Positions 23,811 to 37,279 of a stretch of 64,000 nucleotides of DNA are shown in pieces. How positions within the stretch are numbered: the first letter of the stretch is position 1; the number at the start of each line of letters is the position of its first letter. The position numbers and the translations under genes are program-made. Below the pieces are notes generated by a model. The model had not been told where the DNA came from. It searched no databases and was given only the letters and a program-made list of their open reading frames with translations. The DNA is from Talinum fruticosum (Eukaryota > Streptophyta > Magnoliopsida > Caryophyllales > Talinaceae), in assembly GCA_021018815.1 (NCBI GenBank), contig JAITYX010000042.1, positions 4,261,001 through 4,325,000 of the forward strand. The letters run 5' to 3'.

Positions 23811-23994
23811 CTCCCTCTCTTCACTAGCCATTTCCCTCCCAATCACTAGCAATTAAACCATTTACATGGGTCTATAAAATCGGATTACATAATATATTTT
23901 GTGCGAGAAAAACCTTTTTGGTAGGAATCGATAAGTCAAAATAAGCGGGGTTTAAAAGTAGAGTAATGAATAAAGTACATACATAGAGGAGCGA

Positions 23995-25900
23995 TAGTAA
24001 CCGCTAATTGCTAACCACTAATTATGAACACTAAAACCACCAAACCCCTAATGATTATCAGCGATCACCACACTACACGTAATACATTTATTGGTCTAAA
24101 CAAACAAGGGGTTTCCATACAGTAACCTTAATACTATATTCTAAATAGGTCCGTCCTATACATCCTAAAATAAAATATTACCAATAACATCCCAGATGAA
24201 AAGAATATCATTAATATAGATTTCTTTTTTTCCAAACATACATGATATTAACACCATTATTCAAACATGAAAACAAAATTAACAACAAAAAGGACCATAT
24301 AATCAACTGTCCGCCACTAGCATACACATCCAAACATAAATGAGTCCTCCTTTACGGCTTAATATTGACTTAAAATTTCAATATTTTTGCAGTGAAAATA
24401 TTATATTTAATTATGACAGTAATTATTCTAGAAAATGTATGTTTCACGTCCCCAAAAATTTCAAAAGAAGCTGGTCAGTACACCTAAATCATAATAGTAA
24501 AGCATCCATTGTTCGTATTTTTGAAGACATAAAAATGTGAAACATTGAACCGACGTAGGCTTGAATTTTGATGGGATTAATTGCCTTCTAATCTTGTGCC
24601 TTTTCTTCTCTTTTTTTTTTTTTTTTCTTAGGGGTTTTCATTTTGGCCTCTTGAAAAAGTCTATAAGACCATAGAAATTTTGGGTAATAATTCAAAGCAT
24701 ACATTGGGAAGAATGCATGTACCAAAGTCTATACCAACCAAGGGAGTACAATGGCAACAGCTTATATACATTCGTGTGCGCCAAAATTGGGGCATGCTCA
24801 CAATGATATGTGAGGTTTGGCCGATCCCAGTCTCGAAGGCTAAATCGTAATTAATAAACCCATCAAGTAATCATTTTCTTAAAGATTCTATCTATGTTAT
24901 CGTCAATGAGAATAAAAAGAAAATATACTAGGAATAGACAATCATACAAAAGTGAATGATAAGGGTTAGAGTTGAAATCTTTTATCATCCATTTAACTTA
25001 AGGATCTGAGCAACTCTTGGCTCATAACCAGTAACCATCGCAAACAAATTTTCTTCATTTATAAATTTCATAGCTATTGATGAAAGCGAACACGTAAACA
25101 AGTGTCAAACTACTTAGACCAGTATATTTTTGTTGTTTTGGATACTATATTATTTACCAATATATGGTTAAATGATAGTACAATATAGTACTGATTAGTG
25201 TATTGGATGGTCAAATAGTTTTTAAAATAAAGAGAAAGAGTTGGGGAAAAAAACTCAATAAATAATTATCCCATTGTACAACGTCTAGTTACACATGTAA
25301 CATGCAGATTTTGACATATGTTTGATATCAATTTCACAAATACAAATATGTCAATGTGATAGAAAAATGTAAAGGTAATTGAAAACTGTAAAACTTATAC
25401 TATTGCACAAAAAGTCACCCCCATTGTACAACGTCTAGTTACACATGTATGGTTCATGCATTTAGACTAAAGAAATGGAGAAACATATTAGCATTGCAAC
25501 TAAAGCATTCTTTTTCCTGAAAAGTTAACTCAATACGAATATCGATATAAATTTGACATAAAATTAAGCAGATTTGAATAGAGATTTTCAACTCATTTAC
25601 TTAAATGAGCTGACACGTTCAACCCATTAATTAATTAGGTTAGATTCAGGTTGAGATTCTCAGCATGACAATAACAAGTTTAACTCATTTATTTCTAAAA
25701 ATTAAAATAAAAACTATCAATATGATTTTTGAAAATGGGAGGAAAATTGAAAATTAAATATTAAAGGGATGGCGCTATTAGGGGAAATAAAAATGTTAAA
25801 CCTAAAGGTTTCTTACATACTTATAACAGAGGATGTATGTTTTTAGAGTTATAGAGTATGCACAATAACGTTGTGACGATGAACGAAATTCAATGATTAT
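23995..25900. other. Intergenic; a short TAACCGCT patch, otherwise nothing recognised
   Basis: Degenerate gtaaccgctaattgc wording occurs at 23995-24110. Two copies of ccattgtacaacgtctagttacacatgta lie at about 25271 and 25421, a 150-bp spaced direct repeat. No gene is seen. Confidence 0.4.
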
Positions 25901-25934
25901 TTGTTACGATAAATAATGTTAGAAGAAAAACATA

Positions 25935-26125
25935 TGCATTTAGATAATTTGAACTTGACGTAAACGGGTAAATAATTCAGTTCTCATGTTAATCCATTTA
26001 AAAAATAAACAAGTTAAATTTTAACCTTGTTTTATAAATGAGTTAGGTTAAGGTTGCCGCTTTTTCAACCAGCTTTAAGTTGGATATGAACATGAACCAG
26101 ACCCGCCTCGATCTATTTAACAACT
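25935..26125 (-). mobile_element. Dispersed repeat, also present near 50.1 kb (MITE-like)
   Basis: The reverse strand of this segment matches 50065-50260. Shared blocks are ggttgaaaaagcg-caa, cctaactc-tttat, gtttattttttaaa and tttacccgttta. It is typical of the interior of hAT-type non-autonomous elements. Ends were not resolved. Confidence 0.5.
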
Positions 26126-26129
26126 TTAT

Positions 26130-28058
26130 TTTTACCTATATATGTATTTCATCATTAAGTAATTAATTTAATAAATAGTTACAATAAACCTTCCCTAATG
26201 CAATTAACCTTGAATTTGGCCTTTAATGGTAAGTTGTACGGTAGATTCAGATATGTTGGTAGTGGGTTTGGATACATACCTCACATTTCTCTCTGAAAGG
26301 GACATTCACAAAGAATGATGCCCAACCCAATAGCATCACACCATTCATATGACAATTAGGGATGCAAAAAAAAAAAAAAAAAAAAAAACATATATAAAAT
26401 GTAATTTCTTTTTCCAAGAGTGCAATAAAATAATCATAACCATCAAGTCAAACATTGACAAAGACCTCCTAAGTCCCCAGCTATCCATCATCCTATACAT
26501 GACCCTTTCATTTTATGTTGTGGGCCATCATGAGCCAACCTTCATAATGTTAAATTTATATGGAATTAGACTCTCATGTCATTTTATTGATTTTACTATC
26601 AAATTTATTTTTAATTTTTGTGAAACACAATTATTTGCTATCCATTGTAACACCTAATTATATATATTAAAAAATTATAATATCTAATTAACGATAATTA
26701 ATATATCTTTACTAATATCGATAAAGTTAGTTAATAAAAATGGTGAATATGTAATGACGATTATTCCATGTGGCAATCTATCATTGGCAGAATGAAAAAA
26801 TAAATAATACCCAATATGGAATGGAAAAATAATAGCCTACAAGTCTCAATCTATATATAAAAAGGCATTGGTTTTTGTTTCTTTCAATTTGGATTCATTA
26901 ACCGAATAATAATCTTCGTTGCTCTCTCTGTAGGTTTGCTTTATAATTTTCGAGCCCCATCCCTTTTTGAAAAAATCTCCCTACCTATACAAAACTCATA
27001 ATTATCTTTTTTAGTATCGCCTAAGAGATGTTGAAGTTGACCAACGAGATTGCAGTGTCATCCATGCCACATTCCCCTCATTATTCCAACCCTTTGTAAA
27101 CAAATTTCTGACAATCTTAGTCCCTTCATGCTTCTCTTCCCATCACTTGTAATTAATCCCTCTTCTTTCAATTTGCTATTACCAGAAATGGATCCCAATA
27201 GTGTCTCTCATTTCCCCTTCTACATTGTCTCATCTACACTCTACTAGTTGTTTCCCTAACTCCTCGCTCTCCAGCCATTACAAAACCACCAAAATTAAAG
27301 CTTTAATCTTTCTCCTCCGTATCACTTACAATATTCTCTATCAATGCCTCAATAAATGCCACTAAACATGCGAAACTCATTCGTTATCTCAAAAGATATG
27401 TGAAAATTTAAAACGAATGATAGATACATAATGAATAACTGGTTTAAAATACTCCTTATGGTCGTGACTTCACCTAATGCATCACCCATTTAACTAGTCA
27501 CTTGCTTATAAGGCATTTGACTTTAGTTAACCTTCTATTTATACACCTTGACTATACGTTTTTGTACCTCAGAAAATGCACTTAATACTACAACTATGTC
27601 ATCAAACATCAATAATATAGATCTAGGTTACCTATCTTTACATGTGAGATATATTTTTTTAGTCATAAATTTCACAGTTGGTTGATTGATGGATGCACAT
27701 GGAACGGATGATTATGAATTGGTGGATTGAATAGTTGGTAAAAATGGTTCATGATTGGGAGTAGCTCACCCAATCCAAAAATACTAAGAAAATAACTTCG
27801 TGACAAAATTATCAGTAAAATTATCGACAAATACTATTTGGAGGGAAAAAAGTTAAGTAAGATTCACTACCACCTCTACATGTTACCCTCTATTAAAATA
27901 TGAACTTGTCTAAAATTAAAATATCAAAGTTCTACCCCACATACGTAAAAATAAAAATAAAAATCAAATCTATTATTGGCTCCGAGGCCTAAAAATATAA
28001 AATTAAAATCTATATAGATATGATTACGACCACTAACAAAGAGAAAGTCCCTAATGGT

Positions 28059-28140
<82 letters not shown>

Positions 28141-29270
28141 GAAAACAATCAATTAGCGACAAAAGGATTGTCAGACAAGAAAGAAGTAATGACAGGAACA
28201 CTACTAGCCAGCTTTTAAAATAGAAACAAAAGAATAACAAGAAAAAAAACTAATATCGCGAGGAGTTATTGCCTTCATAAGATTTAGATTTCACAGTCGT
28301 TGACATTATAATACTATCTATATTCACATTGTGAATAGAAAAATTTACAAATTAAATATTTTCAAAGAAGATTATAAATATAATTACTATCCATATACAT
28401 AGTGCCAATTGGAGCAAAATAGGCAATGCCCATCTCATTGGAACAACAAATGTGATCCATATACATCCAAATAAATATCCCACTTAACAAAGTACAAATA
28501 ATTATTATATACTCTTTTCTATATTTTTCATAAAAACTTTCAAGGACAAAAAAAAAGTGATGGTTCAAGGGCAATAATGGACCAATTAAATTTTATTTTT
28601 ATGCAAGGACTATTTTGGATAAGGATTTTGTAATCTCAATAGCCGTAAGCCAGATGAAACGAATCTAGTGAAAATAAAAACAATTTAAAAAAAAAATCAC
28701 ATACTCTCTTTCGGGTGCTTTTTTTATAAAAAAATTACCACATTTAACACACCAAGACTATACAGGTGTGGGCTCTACAGAATCATCACAATTTGTTTAA
28801 AATGATCTCAGTGGATGACGTGGACAATGGAGAGACGAGGAAGAAAAAATTTACGTACAAAGTATATGTCATCAACTGAAACGTTTCTTAGTTTTACCCA
28901 ACAATCATCTAATTTCTTTTTATTAAAAAAAAGGAGAAAGAAAAGAAAAGGACAACATATAGAATGTTAACTTATCCTCCGACCAAATAGAGAGAGTTAA
29001 ATGTAGGGGACACCCCAACCCCAACCCCTTCCCCTCCCCCAAAAAAAGAAAAAGAAAAAGAAAGCATTAAAAAAGGGGGTTTATTGGCATCCTAATATAT
29101 TGGACCACTTGAAAGTGACAATAGTTCAATTAATTAGGGAGCCTACCACAATTAAAACGTTCATATCATATGAAACTCAACTTTGCTAGGGTAGAATGTG
29201 TCAAATCAGGCTCTAAAACTCCACTTCCTAATTGACTTGGACATCACTATTTTTGTACCGTTTTCTTCTC
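26130..29270. other. Intergenic, nothing firmly recognised
   Basis: It contains an A run at 26367-26388 and a long (TA)n tract at 28062-28138. From about 26855 (tctatatataaaaaggc) to 27245 (ctag) the sequence has a faint resemblance to Helitron ends, but no 3' hairpin is visible. No protein family is recognised. Confidence 0.4.
28062..28138. repeat. (TA)n microsatellite
   Basis: About 77 bp of uninterrupted TA dinucleotides; the Tyr/Ile repeat frames it creates on the minus strand are not genes. Confidence 0.92.
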
Positions 29271-29277
29271 ATTTCAG

Positions 29278-30170
29278 AAGGGCAACGGGGCGACGCGGGC
29301 CGGAGTCGAGGCTGGTTAGTAGTCGAAAAATGAGTGGGGGTGGGTCAGGGGCAAGATGAATAGGTCTAAATTTTCAACCAAAGTCTAAATTTTTTCGGAA
29401 GCAAAATATACAAAGTGATGGACAAATCAACCAGTTTCAGCCGAAAATGAAATAAAGTTAGATGATAGAATCACAAACCATTGGTAGACAAAAAGAAGAG
29501 ATTTTTATTGTTGGACTCACATCAAATGATTTGGAATTGCAATGTCACTTTTACCTTATTTATTCTAAAAATAGTCCTAGCACCAGCTTTTTAGAAATTC
29601 CTAGATTCTTGAAGCACCTACCCAGAAATGTCAGTTCGTCCCAAAAATTTGGATTTTTAATCAGACTTTTGAATTCCTAAAACGTAATATCGAAACCCCA
29701 AACATCATATCGGGTACAAACACCCTAAAGTAACACTAACATTAAAATAACGCACTTCCGAATAGGAGGAATTAAATATCGAAAATGATTAATAAAATTA
29801 TGTTGGTTCCTAAATGAAATATACAGAAGGAAGAAACAATCAAACTTGAACCTTTTTCCTGGGTACAATTCACTCAATCCGAAGGATTTGAAGAAATTCG
29901 TGGCTTTTGGTATTGATGATTGAATCCCATGGATTTTTAGAGGTGCAAGAGGAGGAAGAGCAAGAGGAGAGAGGGAAGAGAGAGAGAGATGAAGACTAGC
30001 ATTGGTTTTCTAAGTCTTCTACTTTTCTCACAGCTAATAAAGGCTCATTTAAGTGACCCGCAAATTATCAGCTATTAACCCATTTTTAGGTGTTCTTTAA
30101 TTAAATGCACCTCGACCCTTTTTTTCTTTTACCCGACCCTAACACGGCCCTAGCCTGCCCCGTTACTCCA
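29278..30170. mobile_element. Possible DNA element with GC-rich inverted ends
   Basis: The left side reads gggcaacggggcgacgcggg. The right side, reversed, reads ggagtaacggggcaggctag. The shared aacggggc core and GC-rich ends in AT-rich DNA resemble hAT-like termini. The 890 bp between has no transposase frame. No convincing target duplication was found. A purine-rich block at 29940-29990 is the reverse of a plant leader-like sequence. Confidence 0.35.
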
Positions 30171-30174
30171 ACTC

Positions 30175-31185
30175 TACTATTTATTATTGCCACCATCTCA
30201 TATTATTGAAATTTTATAAGATAATAAAATTTAGAGTGAATTACGACCATCATTTAAATCATTATGTAATAAACATTTTTTTATCTTAACCAATAAATTA
30301 AAACAATACGTACCAATAAATATTTTAATGTTTTATGCATTTCCGCTAAAATAAAAAAATTAAAAACTACTAAGTTACCTTAGCAAAATAGAGGACCACG
30401 ATATTTCACTTTCAAGCTACGTGCTTCTTTTGAGCAAGAAGGCCCCAATGAAAAGAAACATTGACATTTCAGTCAAAAGTTAACTCTTTTACAATAATTT
30501 TTTTTTTTAGATGTCTAATTAATTCTTCTCACGCCAGAGGGTGTCACTCAAATTGGTGACGCTAGAAAGACACCGACACTTGATTAGTATAACACAATTA
30601 GAGGACACTTGTTGAGAATTCACGAATTTCCTTCCCTGGCCCTCCTAACCAATTTATAGTGCAAATTATAAGTATATAATAATTTAGTAAACATACATTG
30701 TATATTTACGGGTATGTATTTTTAAAAGTAATATAAATTTTATATATTTAATTATTATAAAATTACACTTTTTAAAAGAATATTAAATAGTTGAATTAAA
30801 ACTCTAGAATAGGTTATCAAACTTATTTAAGAATCAAGAAATTATTTTAAAATATTTCGCAAGCAATTTTTTAAAAATATTTCTAAACATAGTAGAACTA
30901 AAACATACAATATTTATGAAAATAATTTTTTTGAAATATAACTTTTTATAAGGAAAAGGGAAAGGTTTATTATTATTATTATTATTATTAAAAAGACGAG
31001 AATTTTATTTAACTTTAAACTTCATCAATGCAAACCTCATCCACTTCAAGATCAAAGGATATGATTTGGACTATCTTCTAACCAATCCCGTGTTAAAATG
31101 GATTCCACCCTAGTTTCCATTCTTTTGACATGACAAAAACCATTTCCTAGCACAACTTAAAAGTTTTGGAAATAATAAAACCCAA
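30175..31185. other. Intergenic, nothing recognised
   Basis: AT-rich, with a short (TTA)n run at 30967-30989. No gene is seen. Confidence 0.4.
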
Positions 31186-31189
31186 CTCA

Positions 31190-31430
31190 GTCTTTGGGGA
31201 AACTATCTTCTGCAACTTTGAAATCGAACTATGACAGTCTTCCGTAATAAGACGTTGTTTCATTTATCTTTAACTTACAATATTACAATTTCCCACGGCT
31301 CCTTATATCGCCTTCTTACACTAGCTTCTTACATCTTACACAACTCCTCATAACTCCTTATAATTTTTTATAACTAACTTTATAACCATATTTCACATCC
31401 TTACAACTTTTCTTACGGCTAGCGTAACCT
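31190..31430. repeat. Degenerate array of CTTACAACTCCTTATAA-type units
   Basis: Variants of cttacatcttacacaactcc and ataactccttataa are strung together without an exact period. The same wording occurs in the opposite orientation at 39290-39490, where rc units such as agttgtaagaaaagc and ggagttataa appear. Both sites are flanked by a cattttan-tggaatcc-like block, so they are probably two copies of one element. Confidence 0.55.
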
Positions 31431-31487
31431 AAATATAGAAAAAAAAAAAACATGCTCCCTTACTATTTTCATAGCGAAAAGACATGC

Positions 31488-31540
<53 letters not shown>
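31488..31540. repeat. (TTA)n microsatellite
   Basis: Uninterrupted TTA triplets. Confidence 0.9.
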
Positions 31541-31544
31541 GTTA

Positions 31545-33455
31545 TTATCTTTAATATAGTATCTATGAGATAAGATAGTGTGTAAACCACATAAAATTAG
31601 AAAGCATTAGAAAACATGCTAAGGAGGGGAAGAAGTCAATAGGATAATCCAAGTGGAAGGGGACCAAGGGAGTGAAATCATTATAGAAAAGGACTTTTGT
31701 TTTAGTGCTAAAAAACACATGCACGTACCTCCCCTCCCCCCCAATAAAACGGCTGTTGACATGTTTGTACCACTACCATTCATTTGTCAATATCACCCTA
31801 GGTATTATTTTCTGTCATCATTTTACTCTTTGATCTTATAATCACCCCTTCCCCTTTGGAATATCCGCCAACACATACACATAAACCAAAATAAAGAGGG
31901 CAATAGAAACCACGTATTCGCTAGTTCAACTTATATATATATATATACACACACACGGGTGTATGTTGGTTCAACTAATACATATGGTGTAGTATTAAGA
32001 TGGAAAATTCCATTGATTTCTTCGAACGGATGAAAAAAAGGATAAAAGAATTGTACATTATTCTGATGCATAAGCTTATATGTTGCATCGATACTCCAGT
32101 AATAGCAAACAGAATCAACATTAATGGCCTTTTTTTTTTGAGTATATTCTGATTGGGGAGATATACATATACATTCAATCTCTCAAACACGATTCTCCCA
32201 AAGAGTACACAAGGACGTAGCTATGAAAGTCATATTGGAATCCTCAACACCCATAACCCGGAAAATTTTCGTTATACTTTTAATGTGTAAATATCCTTAA
32301 AAATTAATTGGTGTGAAAGTGAATAACAATATACAAAATTTCTAAATCTGTCAAAGACTGAAGAAAAAAGACAGTACGGAAAGCACTAACCTGATTGGGG
32401 AGGTGTCCAAACTCCAAAAGCAAAGTATAAGACTCGTCCAAGAAACAGAGGTTTCATTTTCTCTATCAATATCAGGAGACAGTTGCCTACTACGCCATCC
32501 ACGATCCAACCCCTGCAAGCTCAATGCCGGTTGTCTTTTCACCCCCACTCCAAAATGCTATTTTCTCTTTCAATTCCACCCAAAAAAAAAAGATAGGGGA
32601 TTTCTATTTAGTAATATTACAAAATATCTAATATTCAGGGGGAAAATATCTCATGCCACCTCTGGTATGTTTAATGCAAAATACTATGATATATTCGTTC
32701 CGGGGTTTATAGCGGCTAATAACTCGTAACAACAATATCAATTTATAACAGTCGATAACAGATAACATAAAATTTTCTTTCGGAGATTATAATCACTTAA
32801 ACAACAAAAGATTATTTGGTAAAGGACGTACTAAAGAGTGAGATTCAACAACTAAAATTAAATTGACATGATAAAGCTAAGTCCAAAAGCAGTCCATAAA
32901 ACTTGACTGAAGAAATGAATTCCCAATTTCAAAGACAGCTGTGGGCTTTTCCCTTTTGCAATTGCGGCTTGCGGTGCTGGTTATTTTCAGCTAATATATC
33001 ATCGTACGCATATATAATTGCATGGCCGTCCAAAATTATACTCCTATCAATTGCACAAATAATATAATAAGATCGCATCCATATATACCATCAACTCAAA
33101 ATAAAACTATTTATTACTAAATTTTATAGTAATAGTTTTATTATAATAATTTCTGACGTATATATAAATTGCAAAAATATTCAAGTGCAGAGGAATTTAT
33201 TTGCTCGTGTAAACACTTCAACCGATTGGATTAGTTACTTGACACGCATTGAAAAGCACTAGTTCGAGTGATAAAAAAGGTTATTTTTTCATCATGGACA
33301 CTTAACTTCATTTTTTAAGATTTGCATTTTTTTCTTGTTCAAATTTAAAAGATAACCAAGTACATTAATGGGCATTAATTCCTAAGGATAATGATATGCT
33401 GGTTATCCATCATCTTCGTGGTCCGATTCTTTTTAATTTTAGCTCACTACAAAGT
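31545..33455. other. Intergenic, no secure gene
   Basis: A GC-richer island at 32350-32560 reads open on the minus strand for about 60 codons and ends at a donor-like cag|gttagt. The translation (for example LDRGWRSRQLSPDIDR) is not one I recognise. A degenerate TAACCGCT-type patch lies at 32690-32770. Otherwise AT-rich. Confidence 0.35.
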
Positions 33456-33458
33456 AAT

Positions 33459-33951
33459 AAGGGTTGTATTTGAGTTAAGCTGAGTCCGAATTTGGCTAGG
33501 CTCCGGTTGGCTCGTTAAGCAACCGAGCGTAAGTCAAACTTGGTCAAACTAAGTTCAAATAGAGCTTTGACCGAGCTGAATTTAATCGAGCCGGGCTCAA
33601 GCTTTGCCGAACTTATTTGAGTTATATATTTTTTATTGTATGATTTGATTTTCATGTATTGATTTGAAATATAATTTTACTTTAATGGACATTAAGCCCA
33701 ACTTGAAATAATAAGAAATCAATAATATGTTTTCAACTTAAAATATCAATACTCAAATGGTAAACACAATTATCAATCACAGTATAATTTATTACCAAAA
33801 CAAGCTAACGAGCTCAACCGAACCAAGCTGAGTCGAACGTCCATAGGTTTGGGCTAGGGTCATTAAGCATAAGAACCAAGGAACTGAGCCGGTGGTCAAA
33901 TCAAGCACAAGTCAAACTTTGAGCCGCTCGCGGGCCTCGTTTCTAGCCCTA
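33459..33951. mobile_element. Non-autonomous hAT-like element
   Basis: The left end is aagggttgtatttgagttaa. The right end, reversed, is tagggctagaaacgaggccc. Both fit the tagggctgtaaacgag terminal wording common in plant hAT MITEs. Flanks are aaagtaat (33451-33458) and aaagtagt (33952-33959), an 8-bp duplication with one mismatch. The interior is rich in gagcc/ggctc motifs near each end and AT-rich in the middle, without coding capacity. Confidence 0.72.
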
Positions 33952-33959
33952 AAAGTAGT

Positions 33960-36650
33960 ACGGGACTGGGAGTAAAACCCTTGCACAGAAAAGAAAGAGA
34001 AACAAGTTCTGTAAGGTGTAAACTGGCCTAATTGCAAGTTCAATTTTGAAGAGAGAGAGAAAAGGGGGAGAGGGGCAGATCTCTGTTTGGCTGTCTTGCG
34101 ACTACAACTACTAAAAAGCTCCAAATAAAAGGCGGTGGTGGTTATAGTCAGAAAAATATGGCGCCGTCCAAACATGTCCTCTGTTAATTAGCACTTTATC
34201 AAACAATAGTAGGAGAAGTAGTACAAGACTAATACAATCAAGTATTCATCCTCCCACCCACCCAACTACCAAGCAAATTTGACCATTCAAGAATCAATCA
34301 GATCTTCTCCTTTCACTTCCCCTTGACTTTGATTTGAATTCTCTTTTGGATTTTCCCATAATTATTAGCACACCCTATTTCAAAAGGTTCATAACACATT
34401 AAATACCTGTCTTTTGAATGGAAAGCACCTTTCTTCTCCTTTATCAAAGTGGGTTTTTACCTACTTCTGCAACCCAACTCTAGCCTCAGGCCCTCCTCGT
34501 TCCTTCTAGCACTTGCTAACAACGTTTATGTCAGAAGTGTAATAACTCGTAACTGCTTATTATAACTTTCAACGGTTAGTTTCAGCTAATCATAACCACT
34601 GATAACTACTTATAATTGTTCATACCAGCTAACAACTCAATGTAACCCTCATCGTTCGTTCTAGCATTTGCAACAACGTTTATATCATAACAGTATCCGA
34701 TCATTATTATAACTTTCACCGGTTAGTTTTAGCTAACTATAACCACTCATAACCGCTCGTAATGACTTATCGTAACCGCTCATAACAGTTAAAACAAACA
34801 AACCCTAAAGTGAATCTATGCTTTATTATTGAGAAATGAGCATATTGATAATTAATCTAAAAGGAAACTCTATGAAATTTTAACATAAAGTAGTGAAGGG
34901 AACGTTTGATCGATATGTGTCTACGTTTTAAAATAAGCAATTCCCTTGAAAGATCAAGTTATGTGACTTGGTCGCCTTGTTTTTACAAGTAGAAATTGTT
35001 TTATGCATGTTTTTAAATTCATTTGTGAGAAGATATGAAGCGAAAATTTTCATAATTTAATTTCAAACAATTATATACACATAAGTTGCAAAAATCTTAT
35101 AATTTCAACCAAACAAGAAATTGACCAAACAAATTTTTGCAAATAGATATATGGTAATCGTCTGACCTCCACCTCTCTGAACAAATTAAAGGAAGAAAAA
35201 AATAATCTAAAATAAGCGAACGAACCAAAAACGCAATATATTGAAAACAGTGTCAATGCCTAACTCTAATAATTGAGAAAACTATAACTTCAAGTGGATG
35301 TGATTTTCTTTTTTTTTTGGGGGATTTCATGAACATTATTAGAGCATATATACAATGGGAAAAGAATATATTTCTGATGAAATGTCCATATTTCATTTTC
35401 TTAATTATACTAGATTATGTGAGATTTGGGGAAAAAAAAAAAAAAAGGACAATAATTTAGAAAAAGATATTTTGCCTTGTATTCCCGATATATCTTTCTT
35501 CGATAAAGAAATAGTGTTATTAAGGCTCAAATTTGAATTATAAATTTATAATTACAAATTTGTCCGATTATTTTTGTATTTATTAGGCTATGTTTAGCTC
35601 ATGTATTTTGAGTACATCTATTAATCAAAAAAAAAAAAACAGAACAGAGTCACTGTTTGTATGGAGGGGGAGGGGCAGGTCATGAACTTGATTGGCTACT
35701 TTGAGAGCGTAATATTGAAAATCAAACTCAATTTTAACTAATTTATAAAACTCTATAATCGAAAAATATACCTTGTACAAGAAAGGTCGAGGGAGGCTGC
35801 GGACACCTTCCGCTCCCTTAATGCCACACCCTTGACACCTTGAATGAAACCGTCTCACAAACACATTTTACGAGATAATGTACCATATCAGCTTAAATTC
35901 TCACTTACTTAAGCACATTCCATAAATTCAAAAAAATATAATTTAAGTACTAAGAGTCTCAAGTTTGAAACACCACACCACAACCTTCTGAAGTGAAATA
36001 CACATATTATTAAAATGTTTGTAAACTTTAAAATAGAAATTTATCTGATCTATACTTTCTAAATTAAAAATCTAACTACATCAATTTCTTTCACATTTAA
36101 AGGTAAATATTTTTGGCTCCTAAGAACCCATTTACACTTTTTTTTATTTTATAGAAAGAACCCATTTGCTAATAGCCTACACTCAAAGAAAAGAGCCAAG
36201 TTGGCAAATGGGACATAGCAAGCTAACATCAAATTTCTTAACCCATATTTGTTTAAGTATTTAATTATTCAAAGTTCTAAAAGTCCTCTATCGCTTTTTC
36301 AGTTATTAAATTATATTAGAAGACAAAGTACAGATACCGAAACAAAAGGACTAAAACACATACAAACAGAATAAAAAATGACAAAACCACAACTAGGCGG
36401 CTCGATATCTTTCTTACACAAGCTTCTAGTATCTCTTACTAGTTTCGAAAAATTAGAAAGCAATTAATAAAAATTAGTAGGCATTATTTCAATTGTTAAA
36501 TTTCCGTTTTGCTTCTTCTTGCATTAGATCTCTTATCCTAAGCTACAAATTTTCCATAAAAAAAGGATCTAAAAACTAGTAACATATTAACTAGAAAAGC
36601 ATAATAAAGTACAGAAAAAATAGTAATTAATTAATATAAATTGGTAAATA
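33960..36650. other. Intergenic, nothing recognised
   Basis: A degenerate TAACCGCT-type patch lies at 34530-34805, ending gttaaaacaaacaaaccct. The rest is AT-rich with A runs (35430-35446, 35628-35639) and no recognisable protein. Confidence 0.4.
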
Positions 36651-36659
36651 ATCATTGAC

Positions 36660-37124
36660 TCACATTAATTCCAAAGTGGTAAGTTGGTAATTCCAAGGAA
36701 CATCCGCCGAACTTCGGAAGTGATGGCGACTAACTTCATCTGATCAGATCTGATGGCTATCGGTGGAGAAGGTGCATGCAAAATATATTTCCTGCATAAA
36801 AATTACAGAAAGAAAATTAATCAATACAAAATTATTTTAAAAAAATTATAAAAAGGCGGCAGCATACCAAATTTTTTGTGGGTTTAGCCAGTTGTCTGAT
36901 TTTAGCTACATGAGAAGTGTAATTTTTCTTTATATTTTTTATACTTTTGCTGGGATCTCTGATACAATTCTGAATTCTCCAGAGAAAATCTGAAAAATTA
37001 TAAAAAGAAATGGAATTACCAAGAAACAAAGGACTACATGAAACCCTAAGGAATTTCTGGAGGATTAAAACCCTTTGGATCGAGAAGAGGAGGAAATAAA
37101 GGATGAGGGGGAGAGGGAAAGAGG

Positions 37125-37155
<31 letters not shown>

Positions 37156-37205
37156 GCAGGGAGATGCAAAGGATGAACAAACCCTAAAAATCGTATTTAT
37201 TTGAT
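36660..37205 (-). ncRNA. Possible minus-strand transcript start, coding status unknown
   Basis: Read on the minus strand, the segment opens with an agggttt motif and a (TC)n-rich leader (37160-37085), common in plant 5' UTRs. Then follow a good donor (cttg|gtaatt near 37018), an exon-like block, a second donor (tttg|gtatgc near 36867) and an open stretch of about 40 codons at 36800-36690. None of the translations matches a family I know. A non-coding transcript or the remains of a gene are equally possible. Confidence 0.25.
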
Positions 37206-37279
37206 ATTCTTGGGGATTTGTTTTTTTTTTTTTGGTTTTTCTAAATACTACTTCGTTGTCATCTGGAGGTACTCTCAAA

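Noticed and set aside
26855..27247. Possible Helitron (tctatatataaaa start, ctag end followed by t)
   Set aside because: No 3' hairpin before the ctag, no helicase, and the start is also a simple TATA-rich string.
27924..28240. Tyr/Ile-repeat frames on the minus strand
   Set aside because: They are translations of the (TA)n tract at 28062-28138.
32351..32548. 65-codon minus-strand frame ending at a donor-like site
   Set aside because: No second exon or family match could be found; noted only within the intergenic entry.
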